Below are positions 17,481 to 27,667 of a stretch of DNA of 64,000 bases, one piece after another. The notes under the pieces were generated by a model, which saw nothing but the letters and a program-made list of their open reading frames with translations, did not search any database and was not told where the DNA came from. Position 1 is the first letter of the stretch. Every line of letters starts with the position of its first letter. This DNA is from Anaerolineales bacterium (GTDB lineage Bacteria; Chloroflexota; Anaerolineae; Anaerolineales; UBA11579), in the NCBI GenBank assembly GCA_019637675.1, contig JAHBVE010000001.1:248001-312000 (forward strand), read 5' to 3'. Made by a program: the position numbers and the translations under genes.

Positions 17481-19118
17481 ATGGCAAAGCAACTCGTTTT
17501 TTCTGAAGAAGCACGCCGCCACCTGCTGCGCGGTGTGGACGCCGTGGCTGAGGCCGTGGTCACCACGCTCGGCCCCAAGGGCCGCAACGTGGCCCTCGAC
17601 CGCAAGTTCGGGGCCCCCACCATCACGCACGATGGTGTGACGGTTGCCAAGGAAATTGAGCTGGAGAACCCGTTCGAGAACATGGGCGCCCAGCTGCTCA
17701 AGGAAGCCGCTTCCAAGACCAATGACATCGCCGGTGACGGCACCACCACCAGCACCCTGCTGGCACACGCCATCGTGACCGATGGCATGAAGAACCTGGC
17801 CGCGGGCGCCAACCCCATGCTGCTGAAGCGTGGCATCGAGGCCGCCACCAAGGCCGTCTCTGACGAGATCAAGAAGCAGGCGATCGAGATCAAGACCAAG
17901 GAAGACATTGCCAACGTGGCATCTGTCTCCGCCCAGGACCGCACCATCGGTGAGCTCATCTCCGAAGTGTTCGACAAGGTCGGCAACGACGGCGTCATCA
18001 CCGTGGAAGACTCCCAGGGTCTGCAGTTCGAGACCGAGTACGTGGAAGGTATGCAGTTCGACCGTGGCTATCTCTCCGCCTACTTCGTCACCAACCCTGA
18101 GAGCATGGAAGCCGTCATCGACGACGCCCAGGTTCTGATCCACGACAAGAAGATCAGCGCCGCCCAGGACATGGTGCCCCTGCTGGAGAAGCTGGTGCAG
18201 ACCGGCAAGCGCAACCTGGTCATCATCGCTGAAGATGTGGACGGCGAAGCGCTGGCCACTCTGGTGCTGAACAAGCTGCGCGGCATGCTGAACGTGCTGG
18301 CCGTCAAAGCCCCCGGCTTTGGCGACCGCCGCAAGGCCATGCTGCAGGACATTGCTGTGCTGACCGGCGCCACCGTCATCTCGGAGGAAGTCGGCCGCAA
18401 GCTGGAATCGGCCACCCTGGAAGACCTGGGCCAGGCCGAGAAGGTCATCTCTGACAAGGACAACACCACCGTCATTGGCGGCAAGGGTGATGAGAAGACC
18501 ATCAAGGGCCGCATCGAAGAGATCCGCGTCGAGAAGGAAAACAGCACCAGCGACTACGACAAAGAGAAGCTGGACGAGCGTCTGGCCAAGCTCTCCGGCG
18601 GTGTGGCCATCATCCGTGTTGGCGCCGCCACCGAGACCGAGCTGAAGGAAAAGAAGCACCGCGTCGAAGACGCCGTCTCCGCCACCCGCGCCGCCATTGA
18701 AGAAGGCATCGTGCCTGGCGGTGGTGTGGCCCTGCTGAACGCGCGTGCCGTGCTCGACAAGCTGAAGATCGCCGGCGAGGATGAGAAGGTGGGCGTGCAG
18801 ATCGTGCGCCGCGCCCTCGAGCAGCCGCTGCGCCGCATCGCCCAGAACGCCGGCCAGGATGGCTCGGTGATCGTGGACGGTGTGCTGCGCAAGCACGAGG
18901 AGCTGAAGAGCAAGAGCATCGGCTACGATGTGCTAGCTGAGGACTTTGTGGACATGGTAGAGAAGGGCTGGATCGACCCCGCCAAGGTGACCCGCGGCGC
19001 GCTCGAGAATGCCGCTTCGATCGCCGCCATGATCCTGACCACCGAGGCGCTCATCACCGACAAGCCTGAGGAGCATCCGGCCCCCGCCCCTGGCGGCGGC
19101 CACATGCCTGAGTACTAG
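17481..19118 (+). CDS. groEL: GroEL, chaperonin
   Basis: 545 residues, normal length. The equatorial ATP site ([25 protein letters not shown]) and the apical and intermediate domains are complete, with [17 protein letters not shown] near the end. The tail is [13 protein letters not shown] rather than the usual run of GGM repeats. A Shine-Dalgarno AGGAGA is present. It forms one CIRCE-controlled operon with groES, ended by a hairpin terminator. Confidence 0.98.
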   Translation: MAKQLVFSEEARRHLLRGVDAVAEAVVTTLGPKGRNVALDRKFGAPTITHDGVTVAKEIELENPFENMGAQLLKEAASKTNDIAGDGTTTSTLLAHAIVTDGMKNLAAGANPMLLKRGIEAATKAVSDEIKKQAIEIKTKEDIANVASVSAQDRTIGELISEVFDKVGNDGVITVEDSQGLQFETEYVEGMQFDRGYLSAYFVTNPESMEAVIDDAQVLIHDKKISAAQDMVPLLEKLVQTGKRNLVIIAEDVDGEALATLVLNKLRGMLNVLAVKAPGFGDRRKAMLQDIAVLTGATVISEEVGRKLESATLEDLGQAEKVISDKDNTTVIGGKGDEKTIKGRIEEIRVEKENSTSDYDKEKLDERLAKLSGGVAIIRVGAATETELKEKKHRVEDAVSATRAAIEEGIVPGGGVALLNARAVLDKLKIAGEDEKVGVQIVRRALEQPLRRIAQNAGQDGSVIVDGVLRKHEELKSKSIGYDVLAEDFVDMVEKGWIDPAKVTRGALENAASIAAMILTTEALITDKPEEHPAPAPGGGHMPEY

Positions 19119-19193
19119 CCAACGGCTTTGCCGTTGGCTAAAGCGAAACGCAGTTTCGCTAGCAGCCCCGCACGAAAGTGCGGGGCTGCTTTT
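19118..19193 (+). terminator. hairpin cluster and terminator after groEL
   Basis: Three hairpins follow in series: GCCAACGGC/GCCGTTGGC, AGCGAAAC/GTTTCGCT and the main one at 19161-19190. The main hairpin has a 13-bp stem (AGCAGCCCCGCAC arm), a GAAA loop and a short T run. Confidence 0.85.
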
Positions 19194-19248
19194 GACTTTG
19201 CATCTGGTTGGATGTGTTTTGCACTCATCTGCGGCTCATCCCCGCCGC

Positions 19249-19278
19249 TTGTGTTGCAAGCGGCGGGCGTGCTATAAT
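19249..19278 (+). promoter_or_regulatory. promoter of the small RNA upstream of rnj
   Basis: A perfect TATAAT lies at 19273-19278. A weaker TTGTGT lies 18 nt upstream at 19249-19254. Predicted transcription starts at about 19284, at the foot of the first hairpin of the RNA. Confidence 0.65.
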
Positions 19279-19283
19279 TGCAA

Positions 19284-19395
19284 CGTTATTTGAAATAACG
19301 GCCTCGCATTTGGCCTTTTCTGGATTTGCTAACTACAACTAGCAGTACCTGATGAGATCATTACCCCGGCCGTGGTTCACGTGTCGGGGTTTTTT
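19284..19395 (+). ncRNA. structured RNA of unknown class upstream of rnj
   Basis: About 112 nt bounded by a TATAAT promoter and an intrinsic terminator. Hairpin 1 is CGTTATT-TGA-AATAACG (19284-19300), GGCC/GGCC (19300-19315) can pair next, and TGCTA/TAGCA encloses an 8-nt loop (19327-19344). TGAT-GAG-ATCA may form at 19350-19360. The terminator is an 11-bp stem with one bulge followed by TTTTTT (19364-19395). No open reading frame of note lies inside. It could be a free small RNA or a leader that attenuates rnj, whose ATG is 80 nt beyond the terminator. I do not recognise a known riboswitch core. Confidence 0.6.
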
Positions 19396-19475
19396 GTTGC
19401 AGTAGATCAAGTAACACAAAAATAGAAAGGGCAGGGCAGCGTTATCGCGCGCCCTGCAAGGTGTATTTAACGTTT

Positions 19476-21122
19476 ATGAGTAAGAAAGCTCAAAAATTGC
19501 GCATCATCCCGTTGGGGGGCCTGGGAGAGATCGGCAAGAATATGACCGTCTTCGAATACGGAGACGAAATTTTGGTCGTCGATACCGGCATCATGTTCCC
19601 GGAGAGCGACATGCTGGGGATCGATTACATCATCCCTGACTTCAAGTACCTGCTGGACAAGCGGGACAAGGTCAAGGGCATCGTCATCACCCACGGGCAT
19701 GAGGACCATACCGGCGCGATTCACCATGTGGTGGAGCAGATCAACGCGCCCATCTATGCCACTCCGCTGACCAAGGGCCTGCTTGAGGTCAAGCTGGCCC
19801 GCGGCGGGCAATCTGGCAAGGCCAAGGTCAACGAGATCAAGGCCGGCGATACCGTACAGATCGGCGTGTTCAAGGTCGAGTTCTGCCATGTGTGCCACTC
19901 CATTCCCGATTGTGTCGCCCTGGGCATCACTACGCCGGCTGGCCTGGTGGTGCACACCGGCGACTACAAGCTGGACCATACGCCGGTGGATAACTGGCCG
20001 ACCGACTACACCAAGCTGGCCGAGTTTGCTGGCCGGGGTGTGCTGGCCATGCTGGGCGACTCCACCAATGCCGACCGGGCCGGCTGGACGCCGTCTGAGC
20101 GCGTCATCGAGCCGGCATTCGACAAGGTGTTCCGTGAGGCCAAGGGCCGCATTCTGGTGGCCACGTTCGCCTCGCTGATCTCGCGCATCCAGCAGGTGGG
20201 CGAGGCCGCCTTGCGCCATGGGCGCAAGATGGCCTTCGTCGGCACCAGCATGCGCGAGAATGCCAAGATGGCCAAGCAGCTCGGCTACCTGGACCTGCCG
20301 GATGAGCTGCTGGTGCCGATCGACGAGGCGTTGCGTCTGCCGCCGCACGAGGTGGTGCTGATGTGCACCGGCTCGCAGGGCGAGCCGTCGAGCATCGTCG
20401 GCCGCCTGGCGTCTGGCACCAATCGCCAGTTCGATCTGCTGCCCACCGACACGGTGGTGCTGTCCTCGCATCCCATCCCGGGCAACGAGGAGAGCGTTTC
20501 GCGCACGATCAACAAGCTATTCCAGCGCGGCGCGCATGTGGTCTACGACCCGGTGGAAGCCGTGCATGTCTCGGGCCACGCCAGCCAGGAAGAGATGAAG
20601 TTCATGTTGAACCTGGTCAAGCCCAAGTACCTGATCCCGGTGCACGGCGAACTGCGCCACCTGCACCAGCATGCCGCCATCGCCCAGAGCCTGGGCTACG
20701 CCAAGGACAACGTGGCGATCGTGGAGAACGGCCAGGTGATCGAGTTCAGCGCGGGCAAGATGTTCATGGGTGAGCGGATCCCCGGTGGGCATGTGTTCGT
20801 GGATGGCTCGAGCGTGGGCGACATTGGCCCGGCGGTCATGCGTGAGCGTGACGCCCTGGCCCGCGAGGGCTTTGTGCTGGTCAACCTGCGCATCAACCCG
20901 CAGACCCGCAAGCTGACCCGCGAGCCGGAGATCATCACGCGTGGTTTCGTATACCAGCGCGAGTCGGACGAGCTGCTGGCGGAGACCCGCCGCCAGATCG
21001 AGAAGACCCTGGCCGAAGCCAACGGCGACCTGCAGCGCCAGCTGGAGAACAAGCTGCGCGATCATTTCTTTGATATGACCAAGCGCAAGCCGATGATCTT
21101 CGTAATGGTCAACTCCAACTAA
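19476..21122 (+). CDS. rnj: RNase J, 5'-3' exo/endoribonuclease
   Basis: 548 residues. RNase J degrades and processes RNA in bacteria lacking RNase E. The metallo-beta-lactamase metal motif is THGHEDHTGA (H73, H75, D77, H78). The beta-CASP domain has DSTNADRAGWTPSE and SHPIPGNEESVSRTI, and HVSGHASQEEMKFML and PVHGELRHL are typical. The ATG at 19476 was preferred to the GTG at 19461; AAGGTG lies about 12 nt upstream. It sits behind the unassigned small RNA and ends at a strong terminator. Confidence 0.95.
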   Translation: MSKKAQKLRIIPLGGLGEIGKNMTVFEYGDEILVVDTGIMFPESDMLGIDYIIPDFKYLLDKRDKVKGIVITHGHEDHTGAIHHVVEQINAPIYATPLTKGLLEVKLARGGQSGKAKVNEIKAGDTVQIGVFKVEFCHVCHSIPDCVALGITTPAGLVVHTGDYKLDHTPVDNWPTDYTKLAEFAGRGVLAMLGDSTNADRAGWTPSERVIEPAFDKVFREAKGRILVATFASLISRIQQVGEAALRHGRKMAFVGTSMRENAKMAKQLGYLDLPDELLVPIDEALRLPPHEVVLMCTGSQGEPSSIVGRLASGTNRQFDLLPTDTVVLSSHPIPGNEESVSRTINKLFQRGAHVVYDPVEAVHVSGHASQEEMKFMLNLVKPKYLIPVHGELRHLHQHAAIAQSLGYAKDNVAIVENGQVIEFSAGKMFMGERIPGGHVFVDGSSVGDIGPAVMRERDALAREGFVLVNLRINPQTRKLTREPEIITRGFVYQRESDELLAETRRQIEKTLAEANGDLQRQLENKLRDHFFDMTKRKPMIFVMVNSN

Positions 21123-21123
21123 T

Positions 21124-21160
21124 AAAAAAAGCCCGCTGCGAAAGCAGCGGGCTTTTTTTG
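21124..21160. terminator. bidirectional terminator between rnj and the LysM gene
   Basis: GCCCGCTGC and GCAGCGGGC around a GAAA loop, flanked by AAAAAAA on the left and TTTTTTT on the right. It can serve both convergent genes. Confidence 0.92.
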
Positions 21161-21175
21161 TTGTTTGGCCAGAGC

Positions 21176-21889
21176 CTACGGCGTAGCCGAAGGCGAAGGG
21201 GTTACGGTGGGGATGGGGCCGCTGGTGCCTACGGGCGTGGGCGAGGGGCCGGGGGTGGCGGTGATCAGGCGCACGCGGATAGTGAGCAGCTGGCCCACGA
21301 AGATGTTGTTGGCGTTATCCAGGTTGTTCTCACGCAGGATGTCGGCCACCGTGCTCAGGAAGCGCTCAGCGATCAAGGCCAGCGAGTCGCCCGGCAGCAC
21401 CAGGTATTGGATCTCGTCACCGAAGCGCAGGTTCTCCGGCAGGGGGGTGGGCTCGGGGAAGGGCATATCCGGGTTGGGGATGACGATCTCCTGGCCGACG
21501 AGCAGCACGCTGCTGTTGTTGAGGCCGTTGAGGATCATGATGACGATGTAGTCGACCCCGAATTGCTCCGCAATGCTGGAGATGGTGTCGCCCGAAGCCA
21601 CGGTATAGAGGAAGGGCGCCGAGGCGGTAGGTGTGTTGGCGATGGGCGTCTCGGTGGGGATCTCGGTCACCGTGGGCGTGATGCTGGGGGTGGGGGTGAT
21701 GGTGGGGGTTGGCGTATCGCTGGGGAAGATGCCGCCAATGCCGCCGCCGGAGTACCAACTGTAGGTGGTATAGCAGCCGCTCGCCAGCAACAATAAGGCC
21801 AGCAGGCCCAGGCCGTAGGCAAAAACGTTCTTGCGCCCGCCGCGCCCCCTTCCACGAGTGAGTAGCCTGTAAGGTCCTTTTATGGTCAT
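21176..21889 (-). CDS. LysM-domain membrane-anchored protein
   Basis: 237 residues. A basic N-terminus (RGRGRGGRKN) is followed by one membrane segment with a possible lipobox (LLLLASGC). Next come a Thr/Pro linker (DTPTPTITPTPSITPT) and two LysM domains, YTVASGDTISSIAEQFGVDY and YLVLPGDSLALIAERFLST. LysM binds peptidoglycan N-acetylglucosamine. A PTPVGTSGPIPTVTPSPS tail ends the chain. It is probably a cell-wall-binding structural or scaffold protein. GGGAG precedes the ATG. Confidence 0.88.
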   Translation of the reverse strand: MTIKGPYRLLTRGRGRGGRKNVFAYGLGLLALLLLASGCYTTYSWYSGGGIGGIFPSDTPTPTITPTPSITPTVTEIPTETPIANTPTASAPFLYTVASGDTISSIAEQFGVDYIVIMILNGLNNSSVLLVGQEIVIPNPDMPFPEPTPLPENLRFGDEIQYLVLPGDSLALIAERFLSTVADILRENNLDNANNIFVGQLLTIRVRLITATPGPSPTPVGTSGPIPTVTPSPSATP

Positions 21890-22037
21890 ACGTCTCCCAA
21901 AACAAATACCCGTTCGCCGCGCCAGAAGTGCGGTGTAGCAATGCTATGTTGTCTGGCGGCTATGGGTGTAACTAGATTCTACCCGAAGGCATAAGAAAAG
22001 AATGAGTGCTGAACTAGAGATCGGATAGCCCACCGGG

Positions 22038-22385
22038 CTAGGGGCTGACGATGATGTGGCCGACCATGCCGGCCTCATCATGGCCGGGGATGCTGCAAAT
22101 GAACTCGATCGTGGTGGCGTGGTCAATGGTGAAGGTGACGATCTCGACATCCCCGGGGGAGAGCAGCACATCCACGTCAAGGGCCGGGATCCGCAGGGCG
22201 TGGTCGAGCGCGCCGTGGTTGTAGAGGGTCAACTCCACCGGGCGGTTGGCCTGCACATGGAGCTCTTGCACGTCCCAGTGGATATCGTGGGCGGTCAGGC
22301 TGATGTGCTGGGGTTCGGGCATGCAGGCGGCCAGCATCAGGCTGAGTAGCGCCAGCAGGGTCAGGGTTTTGAGGGTCTTTTTCAT
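22038..22385 (-). CDS. cupredoxin-like lipoprotein
   Basis: 115 residues from MKKTLKTLTL. The lipobox LAAC puts the lipidated Cys at 21. The rest is a single cupredoxin fold with a full type-1 copper set: H62 (NHGALDHAL), C97, H102 and M107 in FICSIPGHDEAGM. It resembles the plastocyanin and cytochrome-oxidase-II family, but a CuA site needs two Cys and only one is present, so a one-copper carrier is more likely. The start lies one nucleotide after the AttH-like gene's stop, so the two are coupled. Copper handling or electron transfer outside the membrane is inferred. Confidence 0.85.
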   Translation of the reverse strand: MKKTLKTLTLLALLSLMLAACMPEPQHISLTAHDIHWDVQELHVQANRPVELTLYNHGALDHALRIPALDVDVLLSPGDVEIVTFTIDHATTIEFICSIPGHDEAGMVGHIIVSP

Positions 22386-22386
22386 C

Positions 22387-23541
22387 TTAGAAGTCACCAT
22401 TGAACGGCTCGGCGTAGCCGGTCAGCTCCACATAGCCGGAGCCGGTCACAGGCTGCCCGGCTTGCGTGCCGTGCAGTTGTACCGCGCCTTCCCAGTAGGT
22501 GAAGGTGTGGTTGAGCTCCTGGTCGCTGAGGTAGGGCGTGACCTCGAGCTCCAGGTCGTGGGCGGGCAGGCTAATGTGCCAGCTGGCCGGGTACTCGGCG
22601 CCGGAGCGCGGGCTGCGCCACTGGCTGAGCGGGGTGAGCACAAAATCTTCGGCGAAGAGCTGGGTGGTGCTGCCATCCGGCGCCACCAGCGTGCCGCTGG
22701 AGCGCGGCGCAATACTGCCGTCGGCGCGGCGCAGCTGGTATAGCATCAGCTCGTAGCCGCTATCCAGTTGGAGCGAGAACCAATCCCAGCCGATGATCTC
22801 GCTGGTCAGCACTGAGGTGCTGAACTCGTGGTCCTTCCAGCTCAAGCCGCTGACCTCGAAGATTTCGGCGCCGATGGTCAAGCTGCCCTGGCTCACCAGG
22901 CGGGTTTGGCTGTAGTAGTACGAGGCGTTGCCAGGTTCCTCGCCCTTGCGGCTGTAGCCACGCTCGCCCTGCAGGATAGGGCCTTTGGCGTCTTGCAGGC
23001 TGAGCTCGAGGCGCAGCCCCTCGTGGGCGGCGTAGAGGGTGAAGCGGTCTGGGCCAGCGGCTTCGACGCGCCAATCCTCCAGCCAGACCGCATACGGGGC
23101 GCCCTGGGCGCCGGCCAGCCCGGCTGCGCCGCGTGAGAAGCGCTCCTGGGCATAAAAATCGCCATTTTGCACGTCTGTGATGGTGAAGTGAGCCATGTAG
23201 ACCTGGCCGGTTGCCCACTGGCTGCTGCGCGGCGGCAGCTGGGCCGGCGGCAGCAGGCCGCGGCGGAAGAAGGTGAGCTGGTAGCCAAAATGGCGGCCGT
23301 CTGCGGTTTGCAGGTTGCCGGTGTAGTACCACCACTCGGTTTGGAAGTCAGGGTGGGGGCCGAAATCTTGCGGGAAGCTGAACTCACGGGGGCCTTCGGC
23401 GCGGGCGAAGCCTTCGATCACCTGGGGCGTGCTCTGCACCGAAGCGTTGAGGTCTTCCGGTTTGGCCGGCGGGCGGAAGGCGAAATAGGCCGCGGCAGCC
23501 AGGCCGGCAATGAGCAGCAGGATCGGCGCGAAACGGCGCAT
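22387..23541 (-). CDS. AttH/CrtC-like secreted hydrolase (lipocalin-like)
   Basis: 384 residues. A signal anchor (FAPILLLIAGLAAAAYFAF) is followed by the COG5621 lipocalin-like domain related to carotenoid 1,2-hydratase. The hallmark block is DFQTEWWYYTGNLQTADGRH, with GYQLTFFRRGL, MAHFTITDV, SWKDHEFSTS and WDWFSLQLDSGYELMLYQLR. Homologues occur next to FtsX-type ABC exporters (attEFGH clusters), as here. The substrate is not known; lipid or terpenoid hydration has been proposed for relatives. The start overlaps the permease stop (TGATG). Confidence 0.85.
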   Translation of the reverse strand: MRRFAPILLLIAGLAAAAYFAFRPPAKPEDLNASVQSTPQVIEGFARAEGPREFSFPQDFGPHPDFQTEWWYYTGNLQTADGRHFGYQLTFFRRGLLPPAQLPPRSSQWATGQVYMAHFTITDVQNGDFYAQERFSRGAAGLAGAQGAPYAVWLEDWRVEAAGPDRFTLYAAHEGLRLELSLQDAKGPILQGERGYSRKGEEPGNASYYYSQTRLVSQGSLTIGAEIFEVSGLSWKDHEFSTSVLTSEIIGWDWFSLQLDSGYELMLYQLRRADGSIAPRSSGTLVAPDGSTTQLFAEDFVLTPLSQWRSPRSGAEYPASWHISLPAHDLELEVTPYLSDQELNHTFTYWEGAVQLHGTQAGQPVTGSGYVELTGYAEPFNGDF

Positions 23542-26123
23542 CAGTCAAACCTCATGGCGTCTGCGGCGCTGCGGCGGCTGGCGCGCCAGGCCGGGTACAG
23601 GCCGGCCAGCAGCGCGGCAGCGATGGCCAGCAGCAGCGCCTCGATGAACGGCTGGCTTTCGAAGTGCAATTGCAGGGTCCAGCCGAACGAGCGGCGGTTG
23701 ATCAGGGTGAGCAGCACCTGGGCGATGACCAGGCCCATCGGCAGGGCCAGCAGCCCCGCCAGCGCGCCGATCAGCCCGGTTTCGAGCAGGGTCAGCGACC
23801 AGATCTGGCGCACGGTCAGGCCGATGGCTTTGAGGATGCCCATCTGGCGCTGCTTCTCGAGCTGGAGCGAGAGCATGGCCGAGAGCACGCCCACGAAGGC
23901 CACGTTGGTGGTGATGAGTTGCAGCGCGCTGCTGATGAGGAAGGTGCGGTCGAACACGCTGAGGCTCTCGGCGCGCAGGGTGCTGTTGGAACGAATGTGC
24001 AGCAGCTGCTGTGGGCTGAGCCCGCGCTGCAGCTCGGCCACCATGCCGTCCACATCCGTGCCGGCTGTGACGACGGCGGAGAAGGCCGTGACGCTTTCAT
24101 CGTTCCAGATCTGGCGATAGTTCTCCAGCCACATGGTGATGTTGCCGCGGCTGGAGGTGTAATCACTAAAGACGGCAGCGATGTGGAAACCGCGCGGGCC
24201 GTTAGGTGTGTATAGGGTGATCTCGTCACCCAGGCCAAGCTCCAGGCGGTTGGCAAGCGGCTCAGAGATCATGACCGCCCCATTCTGCACGGCCTGCCAG
24301 ACTTCCTGGCCGCTGCCCTCGGCTTCGTAGTAGACCTGCTCGTCGCCATCGTTGGGGTTGTTGTTGGCGGCGATCATGAGCGGGCCGTAGGGCGAATCGA
24401 CCATGACGTTGCGCAAATAGTAGGTGGCTTCGATGCCGGGCCAGGTTTCGAGGCGGCGCAAAGCGTCAAGGTCGATGGCTTCTTGCGGCTCGGAGAGGTT
24501 GGCGCCGGCCACCGAGCCGTAGACATCATTTTGCAGGATGATCTCCATCCAGTTGACCACGCTGGCGCGGAAGCTGCTGACCATCAGGCTGCCGCCGATG
24601 GTGACGGCCACCGCCACCATGAGGGCGGCCATGGCGGGCGACGTGCGGCTGGCCGAGGCCGAGACCTCACGCGGGGCCAGGCGCCCCAGCGGGCCGATGA
24701 GCGGGGCCAGGACGCGGGCCAGCAGCGGCATGCCGACCTGCATGATGAACGGGGCCACCAACGCGGCGCCGATGACCACGCCGAACATGGCGCCGAAGCT
24801 GGGGATGAGCTGCAGATCGAGGCGGGCTAATGCAAACGCTGAGGCGAGCGATAGCAGCGCGCCGGCAATGCTGGCCTGCGCCAGTGTGCGGCGTGAGATG
24901 CTCTCGAGCTGCGAGCGGGAGAGGGTGCGGCGCGGCGGCGACTTGGCCGCCTCCCAGGCCGGGATGATGGCGGCGACCAGCGTGGCCAGCATGCCGAGCA
25001 GCGCGCCTTTGACCAGGCTCTGGGCCGGCAAGCTGACCTCGCGCACGGTCATGGTGTAGAAGACATCATTGATGGTCTGCGAGACCATGGCCACCGAGCC
25101 GCGGCCCATCAGGATGCCGAGGGCCAGGCCGGCCAGCGAGCCGATCACGCCCACCAGCAGCGCCTCGCCCAGCACGAGGACAAAGATCTCACGGCTGCTG
25201 ACGCCCAGGGCGCGCAGCGTGCCGAAGGATTGGCGGCGCTGCACGACCGAGAAGGTGACCGTGTTGTAGATGAGGAAGACGCCGACCACCAGACCCAGCA
25301 AACTGAGGGCGGTGATGTTGGTGCGGAAGGCGGCGGTCATCTGCTCGACGGATTGGTTGCGGCTTTCAGACTGCAGCACCACCGCGCCTTCCGGCAGGCG
25401 GCTCTCCAGGTCGGCGATGATGGCGGCGCGGTTCTGGCTAGGCAGGATCAGGTCGATGCGTTCCAGGCGGCCCAGGCGGCCGCTGAATTCTTGGACCGTG
25501 GCCAGGTCGGCCAGCAGCAAGCCCTGCAGGGCTTGCGCGCTCAGGTTGTCACGTGGCTGCAGCAGGCCGGCCACCACCGCAGGCAGCGAGATGCCATTGA
25601 TTTGCAGCTCCAGCGGGTCGCCTTGGCTTAGGTTGAATTCACTCGCCATTTGGGTGGAGAGCAGCACCGCGCCGGGGATGGCGTAGAAGGCGCCCATGGC
25701 CGTGCTGGGGCTATCTTCGCCCGCATCGCCGGCGATATAATTGCGGAACGGGCGCTCGGCGAACGGGTCAATGCCCATGAGCTGTAGGGGAGCATCGCCC
25801 AACTGCGGGGAGGTGACCAGCTGGCTGAGCACGGGCGCCATCGGCAGCTCCAGCCCGGCGGTGCGCAGGTCTACATAGACTTGCTCATCCAGGCCAAGGG
25901 GGCCGGCCGAAATGTAATGGGTGGCTTTGCCGGCCACGGCTTCGGTGCTGAGCTCGAAGGCCTGGGCGGCGCTGGCGTTGGCAATATCCACACTGACCGC
26001 CACGCCCACGCCCATAGCGATGCCGATCAGCATCAGCAGGCTTTGCAGCGGGTGGGTCAGCAGGTAGCGCCCGGCAACCTTGAACAGACTCGGCGCCAGC
26101 AGCCCTCGGCTGCGGGCGCTCAT
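23541..26123 (-). CDS. FtsX/MacB-type ABC transporter permease (two-domain)
   Basis: 860 residues with two FtsX permease domains. A signal-anchor helix ([21 protein letters not shown]) precedes a large extracytoplasmic domain. Three helices around 265-380 form the first FtsX unit. A second extracytoplasmic domain and the terminal helices ([20 protein letters not shown]) form the second. AttF and AttG appear fused in one chain. Such permeases move lipoproteins, peptides or lipids with the partner ATPase. The start overlaps the ATPase stop as ATGA, so the operon runs ATPase, permease, AttH-like protein, cupredoxin. Confidence 0.88.
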   Translation of the reverse strand: MSARSRGLLAPSLFKVAGRYLLTHPLQSLLMLIGIAMGVGVAVSVDIANASAAQAFELSTEAVAGKATHYISAGPLGLDEQVYVDLRTAGLELPMAPVLSQLVTSPQLGDAPLQLMGIDPFAERPFRNYIAGDAGEDSPSTAMGAFYAIPGAVLLSTQMASEFNLSQGDPLELQINGISLPAVVAGLLQPRDNLSAQALQGLLLADLATVQEFSGRLGRLERIDLILPSQNRAAIIADLESRLPEGAVVLQSESRNQSVEQMTAAFRTNITALSLLGLVVGVFLIYNTVTFSVVQRRQSFGTLRALGVSSREIFVLVLGEALLVGVIGSLAGLALGILMGRGSVAMVSQTINDVFYTMTVREVSLPAQSLVKGALLGMLATLVAAIIPAWEAAKSPPRRTLSRSQLESISRRTLAQASIAGALLSLASAFALARLDLQLIPSFGAMFGVVIGAALVAPFIMQVGMPLLARVLAPLIGPLGRLAPREVSASASRTSPAMAALMVAVAVTIGGSLMVSSFRASVVNWMEIILQNDVYGSVAGANLSEPQEAIDLDALRRLETWPGIEATYYLRNVMVDSPYGPLMIAANNNPNDGDEQVYYEAEGSGQEVWQAVQNGAVMISEPLANRLELGLGDEITLYTPNGPRGFHIAAVFSDYTSSRGNITMWLENYRQIWNDESVTAFSAVVTAGTDVDGMVAELQRGLSPQQLLHIRSNSTLRAESLSVFDRTFLISSALQLITTNVAFVGVLSAMLSLQLEKQRQMGILKAIGLTVRQIWSLTLLETGLIGALAGLLALPMGLVIAQVLLTLINRRSFGWTLQLHFESQPFIEALLLAIAAALLAGLYPAWRASRRSAADAMRFD

Positions 26124-26818
26124 GGGCGGGCTGGCTCGCTGACCAGCTTGCCGTCGTGCATGCGCAAGATCCGGTCGGCCAGGCGAGCGTTGTCGAGGTT
26201 GTGGGTGGCCATCACCAGGTTCTTGCCGGCCTGGCGGGTGAGCTGCTCCAGCAGGGCCATGATGTGCGAGCCGGTCTCCTCGTCGAGGTTGCCGGTGGGC
26301 TCATCGGCCAGCACCAGCAGCGGGTCGTGCGAGAGGGCGCGGGCGATGGCGACGCGCTGCTGCTCGCCGCCGGACAGGCGGTCAGGGAAGGCGCCCTCGC
26401 GCCCGGCCAGGCCGACCTGGCCCAGCAGCTCCCGCGCGCGCGCCTGGGCCAGCTTCAGCGGCGTGCCGCGCAGCTCGGCCGGCAGGGTGACGTTCTCAAG
26501 TACGGTCAGGGTGGGCAGCAAGTTGAAGAATTGGAAGACGAAGCCAATGTGATTGCGCCGGAACAGGGTGCGCTCGGCCTCGCTCATGGCGACAAGGTTC
26601 TGGCCTTGCAGCCAGATCTCGCCTTCATCGGCCAGGTCGATCCCGCTGATCAGGTTGAGGAAGGTACTCTTGCCGCTGCCGGAGGAACCCAGCAGGGCCA
26701 CGAATTCGCCGGGCTGGATCTCGAGATCGACCTGGCGCAGGATGGAGCGGCGTTGGCCGGCCTCCTGGTAGCTCTTGGAGAGGTTGTGGATACGAAGCAG
26801 CGAGTGGGGTGCGCTCAT
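26120..26818 (-). CDS. ABC transporter ATPase, LolD/MacB family
   Basis: 232 residues from [18 protein letters not shown]. Walker A is [13 protein letters not shown], the signature is [16 protein letters not shown] and Walker B is [17 protein letters not shown]. It is typical of ATPases that drive FtsX-type permeases. The start at 26818 follows the family N-terminus; a longer in-frame extension to 26881 was rejected. A 7-bp inverted repeat (CGTTTGT/ACAAACG, 26821-26844) sits just upstream and may be an operator. Confidence 0.92.
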   Translation of the reverse strand: MSAPHSLLRIHNLSKSYQEAGQRRSILRQVDLEIQPGEFVALLGSSGSGKSTFLNLISGIDLADEGEIWLQGQNLVAMSEAERTLFRRNHIGFVFQFFNLLPTLTVLENVTLPAELRGTPLKLAQARARELLGQVGLAGREGAFPDRLSGGEQQRVAIARALSHDPLLVLADEPTGNLDEETGSHIMALLEQLTRQAGKNLVMATHNLDNARLADRILRMHDGKLVSEPARP

Positions 26819-26956
26819 AGCGTTTGTTAACAATATCACAAACGAATAGCGAACGGCAAGCGCCAGCATCCATAGGTACAATGGGGCGGCTTAACCTGGC
26901 AGATCCCCACGCTTGAGCTAAGAATACAGACGTACCGCAGAAAGGTATATGCGCGC

Positions 26957-27610
26957 ATGACAACCAAGGCTGCCCCGATGACCGAGACGGCTGCCAGCGA
27001 ATCGCTGGTGGAGAAGCTGGAAGGCATCATCAAGACCATTCCCGCCGGCCATGTGACTTTGGCCAAGATCATGGACATCATCGGTAACGACAGCCTGATG
27101 TTGATCACCATCTTTCTGTCGCTGGTCTTTCTCATTCCGGTCTCCATCCCGGGGGTCAGCACCATCTTTGGCAGCGCCATCATGCTGATCGGCGTGTCGC
27201 TGCTGTTCAGCGACACGGTGTACCTGCCCAAGCGCATCAAGGAGCGCCCCATCGCCAGCGAGAAGCTAGTGAAGGGCATGAACGGCGCGCTGACCTGGCT
27301 GCGCCGGCTGGAGAAGATCAGCAAGCCTGGGCGCATCCCCTGGCTGGCGACCGGCGCGCGTTTGTTCAACAAGCTGGGCTATATCTTGGCGGCGGGTCTG
27401 CTGATGATCCCGTTCGGCTTCGTGCCGTTCAGCAATACCCTGCCGGCCATTGCTTTGATCTTCTTCGCGATCGGCGCCATTCAAAAGGACGGGCTAAGTA
27501 TTTTGTTTGGCCACCTGATGAATGTTGCCACTATCATTTACTTTACAATTTTGATCGCGGGTGGTGGCTGGACCATCGTTGAGCTTTTGCGTCTCATGCA
27601 GGGTGGGTAG
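26957..27610 (+). CDS. ExoD-family membrane protein
   Basis: 217 residues. An N-terminal cytoplasmic helix (SESLVEKLEGIIKTIPAGHV) is followed by about five membrane segments, including LMLITIFLSLVFLIPVSIPG and IPFGFVPFSNTLPAIALIFF. The IPVSIPGVSTIFG and PFSNTLPA motifs match the exopolysaccharide-synthesis ExoD family. ExoD was named in rhizobia for exopolysaccharide and alkaline tolerance, but the biochemical role is unclear. It is divergent from the ABC exporter operon. Confidence 0.88.
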   Translation: MTTKAAPMTETAASESLVEKLEGIIKTIPAGHVTLAKIMDIIGNDSLMLITIFLSLVFLIPVSIPGVSTIFGSAIMLIGVSLLFSDTVYLPKRIKERPIASEKLVKGMNGALTWLRRLEKISKPGRIPWLATGARLFNKLGYILAAGLLMIPFGFVPFSNTLPAIALIFFAIGAIQKDGLSILFGHLMNVATIIYFTILIAGGGWTIVELLRLMQGG

Positions 27611-27667
27611 TAGCTCCGGCAAACTGACTCTGCACTATCAACCTGAACAACCGCATAGGGAGGATAC

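Noticed and set aside
19349-19356. CTGATGAG resembling a hammerhead ribozyme core
   Set aside because: The GAAA strand and the three-stem junction needed for a hammerhead are absent.
22038-22385. Cupredoxin considered as cytochrome c oxidase subunit II
   Set aside because: It has a single Cys in the copper loop rather than the two needed for CuA, and no transmembrane hairpin or oxidase genes.
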